Positions 63,674 through 64,000 of a stretch of DNA of 64,000 bases are shown in pieces; the first letter of the stretch is position 1, and every line of letters starts with the position of its first letter. The stretch is from Roseovarius sp. A-2 (GTDB lineage: Bacteria > Pseudomonadota > Alphaproteobacteria > Rhodobacterales > Rhodobacteraceae): contig NZ_BDIY01000007.1 of NCBI RefSeq assembly GCF_002072155.1, forward strand, positions 99,912 through 163,911. The letters are read 5' to 3'. The notes under the pieces were generated by a model. It was given only the letters and a program-made list of their open reading frames with translations, was not told the origin of the DNA and searched no databases. Both the position numbers and the translations under genes were made by a program.

Positions 63674-63877
63674 ATGGCCCAAAGAGATACCCCCGATCTT
63701 ACCCACCTGAGCGGTCGCGACCTTGAGAAAGTCGCGGAGGCGCTTGCCGGTGGGCCTGTCCGTACTCTGCTCGCCAACAAGGAAGCAATTTCGGCGATGA
63801 GCATGGAAGACGTCAACAAGTTCGCCGAACTGGCCGCCGCCGGGCGTGCCAACTGCGGTGGCATCGGTTGCGGTTAA
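63674..63877 (+). CDS. Small peptide with Cys/Gly tail, candidate RiPP precursor
   Basis: 67 residues from the ATG at 63674, with GGAGG five bases upstream (an ATG at 63662 precedes that site and is unlikely). Residues 1-57 are polar and helical (SGRDLEKVAEALAGGPVRTLL, then SAMSMEDVNKFAELAAAGRA), like a leader peptide; the last eight residues are NCGGIGCG, with the only two cysteines. That leader plus short Cys/Gly core layout is common to ribosomally made, modified peptides. A second gene starts 61 bp downstream on the same strand and could encode its modifying enzyme, but only 20 codons are visible. No family match I can name. Confidence 0.55.
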   Translation: MAQRDTPDLTHLSGRDLEKVAEALAGGPVRTLLANKEAISAMSMEDVNKFAELAAAGRANCGGIGCG

Positions 63878-63938
63878 CCCGGATAATTCACGACACCTGT
63901 ATGATCGGCCGTGAGACCATGTTTTGCGCGAGGGTGCC

Positions 63939-64000
63939 ATGACGAGCTCGAGCGTGATCTGCGTCCGGGTTAACGGCGGACGGCAATGTCCTCTGGGGCT
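63939..64000 (+). CDS. Start of an unidentified gene downstream of the small peptide (cut by window)
   Basis: ATG at 63939 with CGAGGG upstream, then MTSSSVICVRVNGGRQCPLG before the sequence ends. Two cysteines nine residues apart. The frame is open to the edge. Too short to assign; relevant because a modifying enzyme would be expected here. Confidence 0.5.
   Translation, partial: MTSSSVICVRVNGGRQCPLG

Overview
The window reads as a chromosomal segment of a marine alphaproteobacterium of the Rhodobacterales (Roseobacter-type Rhodobacteraceae). The evidence is the family content and order: a long iscR-cysteine desulfurase-sufB-C-D-S operon driven by a single-cysteine IscR, DUF2842 and other small alphaproteobacterial families, FAD/GcvT dimethylglycine-dehydrogenase-type enzymes, a gene-transfer-agent-type endolysin/holin pair, and GC-rich genes packed with ATGA or TGATG stop/start overlaps. 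This is family-level inference; no 16S or marker search was possible.

Layout. 1-3.9 kb is visibly AT-richer: a TRAP transporter operon of the TakP (2-oxoacid) type, a divergent FCD-type GntR regulator, an IS6-family remnant, a complete tRNA-Arg(CCG), and a 47-nt 5' half of a second tRNA-Arg. It looks like an inserted or rearranged block abutting the 3' end of the suf operon. 3.98-12.0 kb is the minus-strand Fe-S assembly operon iscR, cysteine desulfurase, sufB, small membrane protein, truncated methyltransferase, sufC, sufD, two YIP1-type membrane proteins, sufS. A palindromic IscR-type box lies upstream of iscR and a near-identical one lies inside the desulfurase gene. 12.1-20.6 kb holds an alpha/beta hydrolase, two divergent 800-residue FAD/GcvT oxidoreductases, DUF2842, purA and DUF6524. 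20.7-25.9 kb holds lon, an acyl-CoA dehydrogenase, bdhA and a strong candidate for a ~76-nt small RNA.

26.0-36.1 kb (mostly plus strand) holds a peptide-type solute-binding protein, an entericidin-like microlipoprotein missed by length cut-offs, alr, an MlaE/MlaF lipid transporter pair, a PqiA-like protein, a coiled-coil membrane protein, radA, cvpA and purF. 36.2-47.2 kb holds bioY, an SDR, surE-pcm-nlpD, a PQQ aldose dehydrogenase, dxs-ispA-xseB (isoprenoid block), an APH-fold kinase and a second peptide-type binding protein. 47.2-51.4 kb holds an NDUFAF6-like protein, cimA, a repeat-filled spacer and cysS, whose C-terminal third is compositionally foreign.

51.5-58.8 kb is a minus-strand pqqABCDE-trmO-FecBCD-type transporter run, flanked by a broken gene for the quinoprotein-dehydrogenase-associated SoxYZ-like carrier. 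This suggests the locus once served a quinoprotein (alcohol/methanol-type) dehydrogenase. 58.8-63.3 kb holds enoyl-CoA hydratase, ccmH, ccmF, and a holin plus GH108-type muramidase carrying an EF-hand-like loop. The window ends with a 67-residue peptide with a helical leader and a short Cys/Gly tail, directly upstream of a gene cut by the window edge. It resembles a RiPP precursor-maturase start and is the best candidate for something undescribed here.
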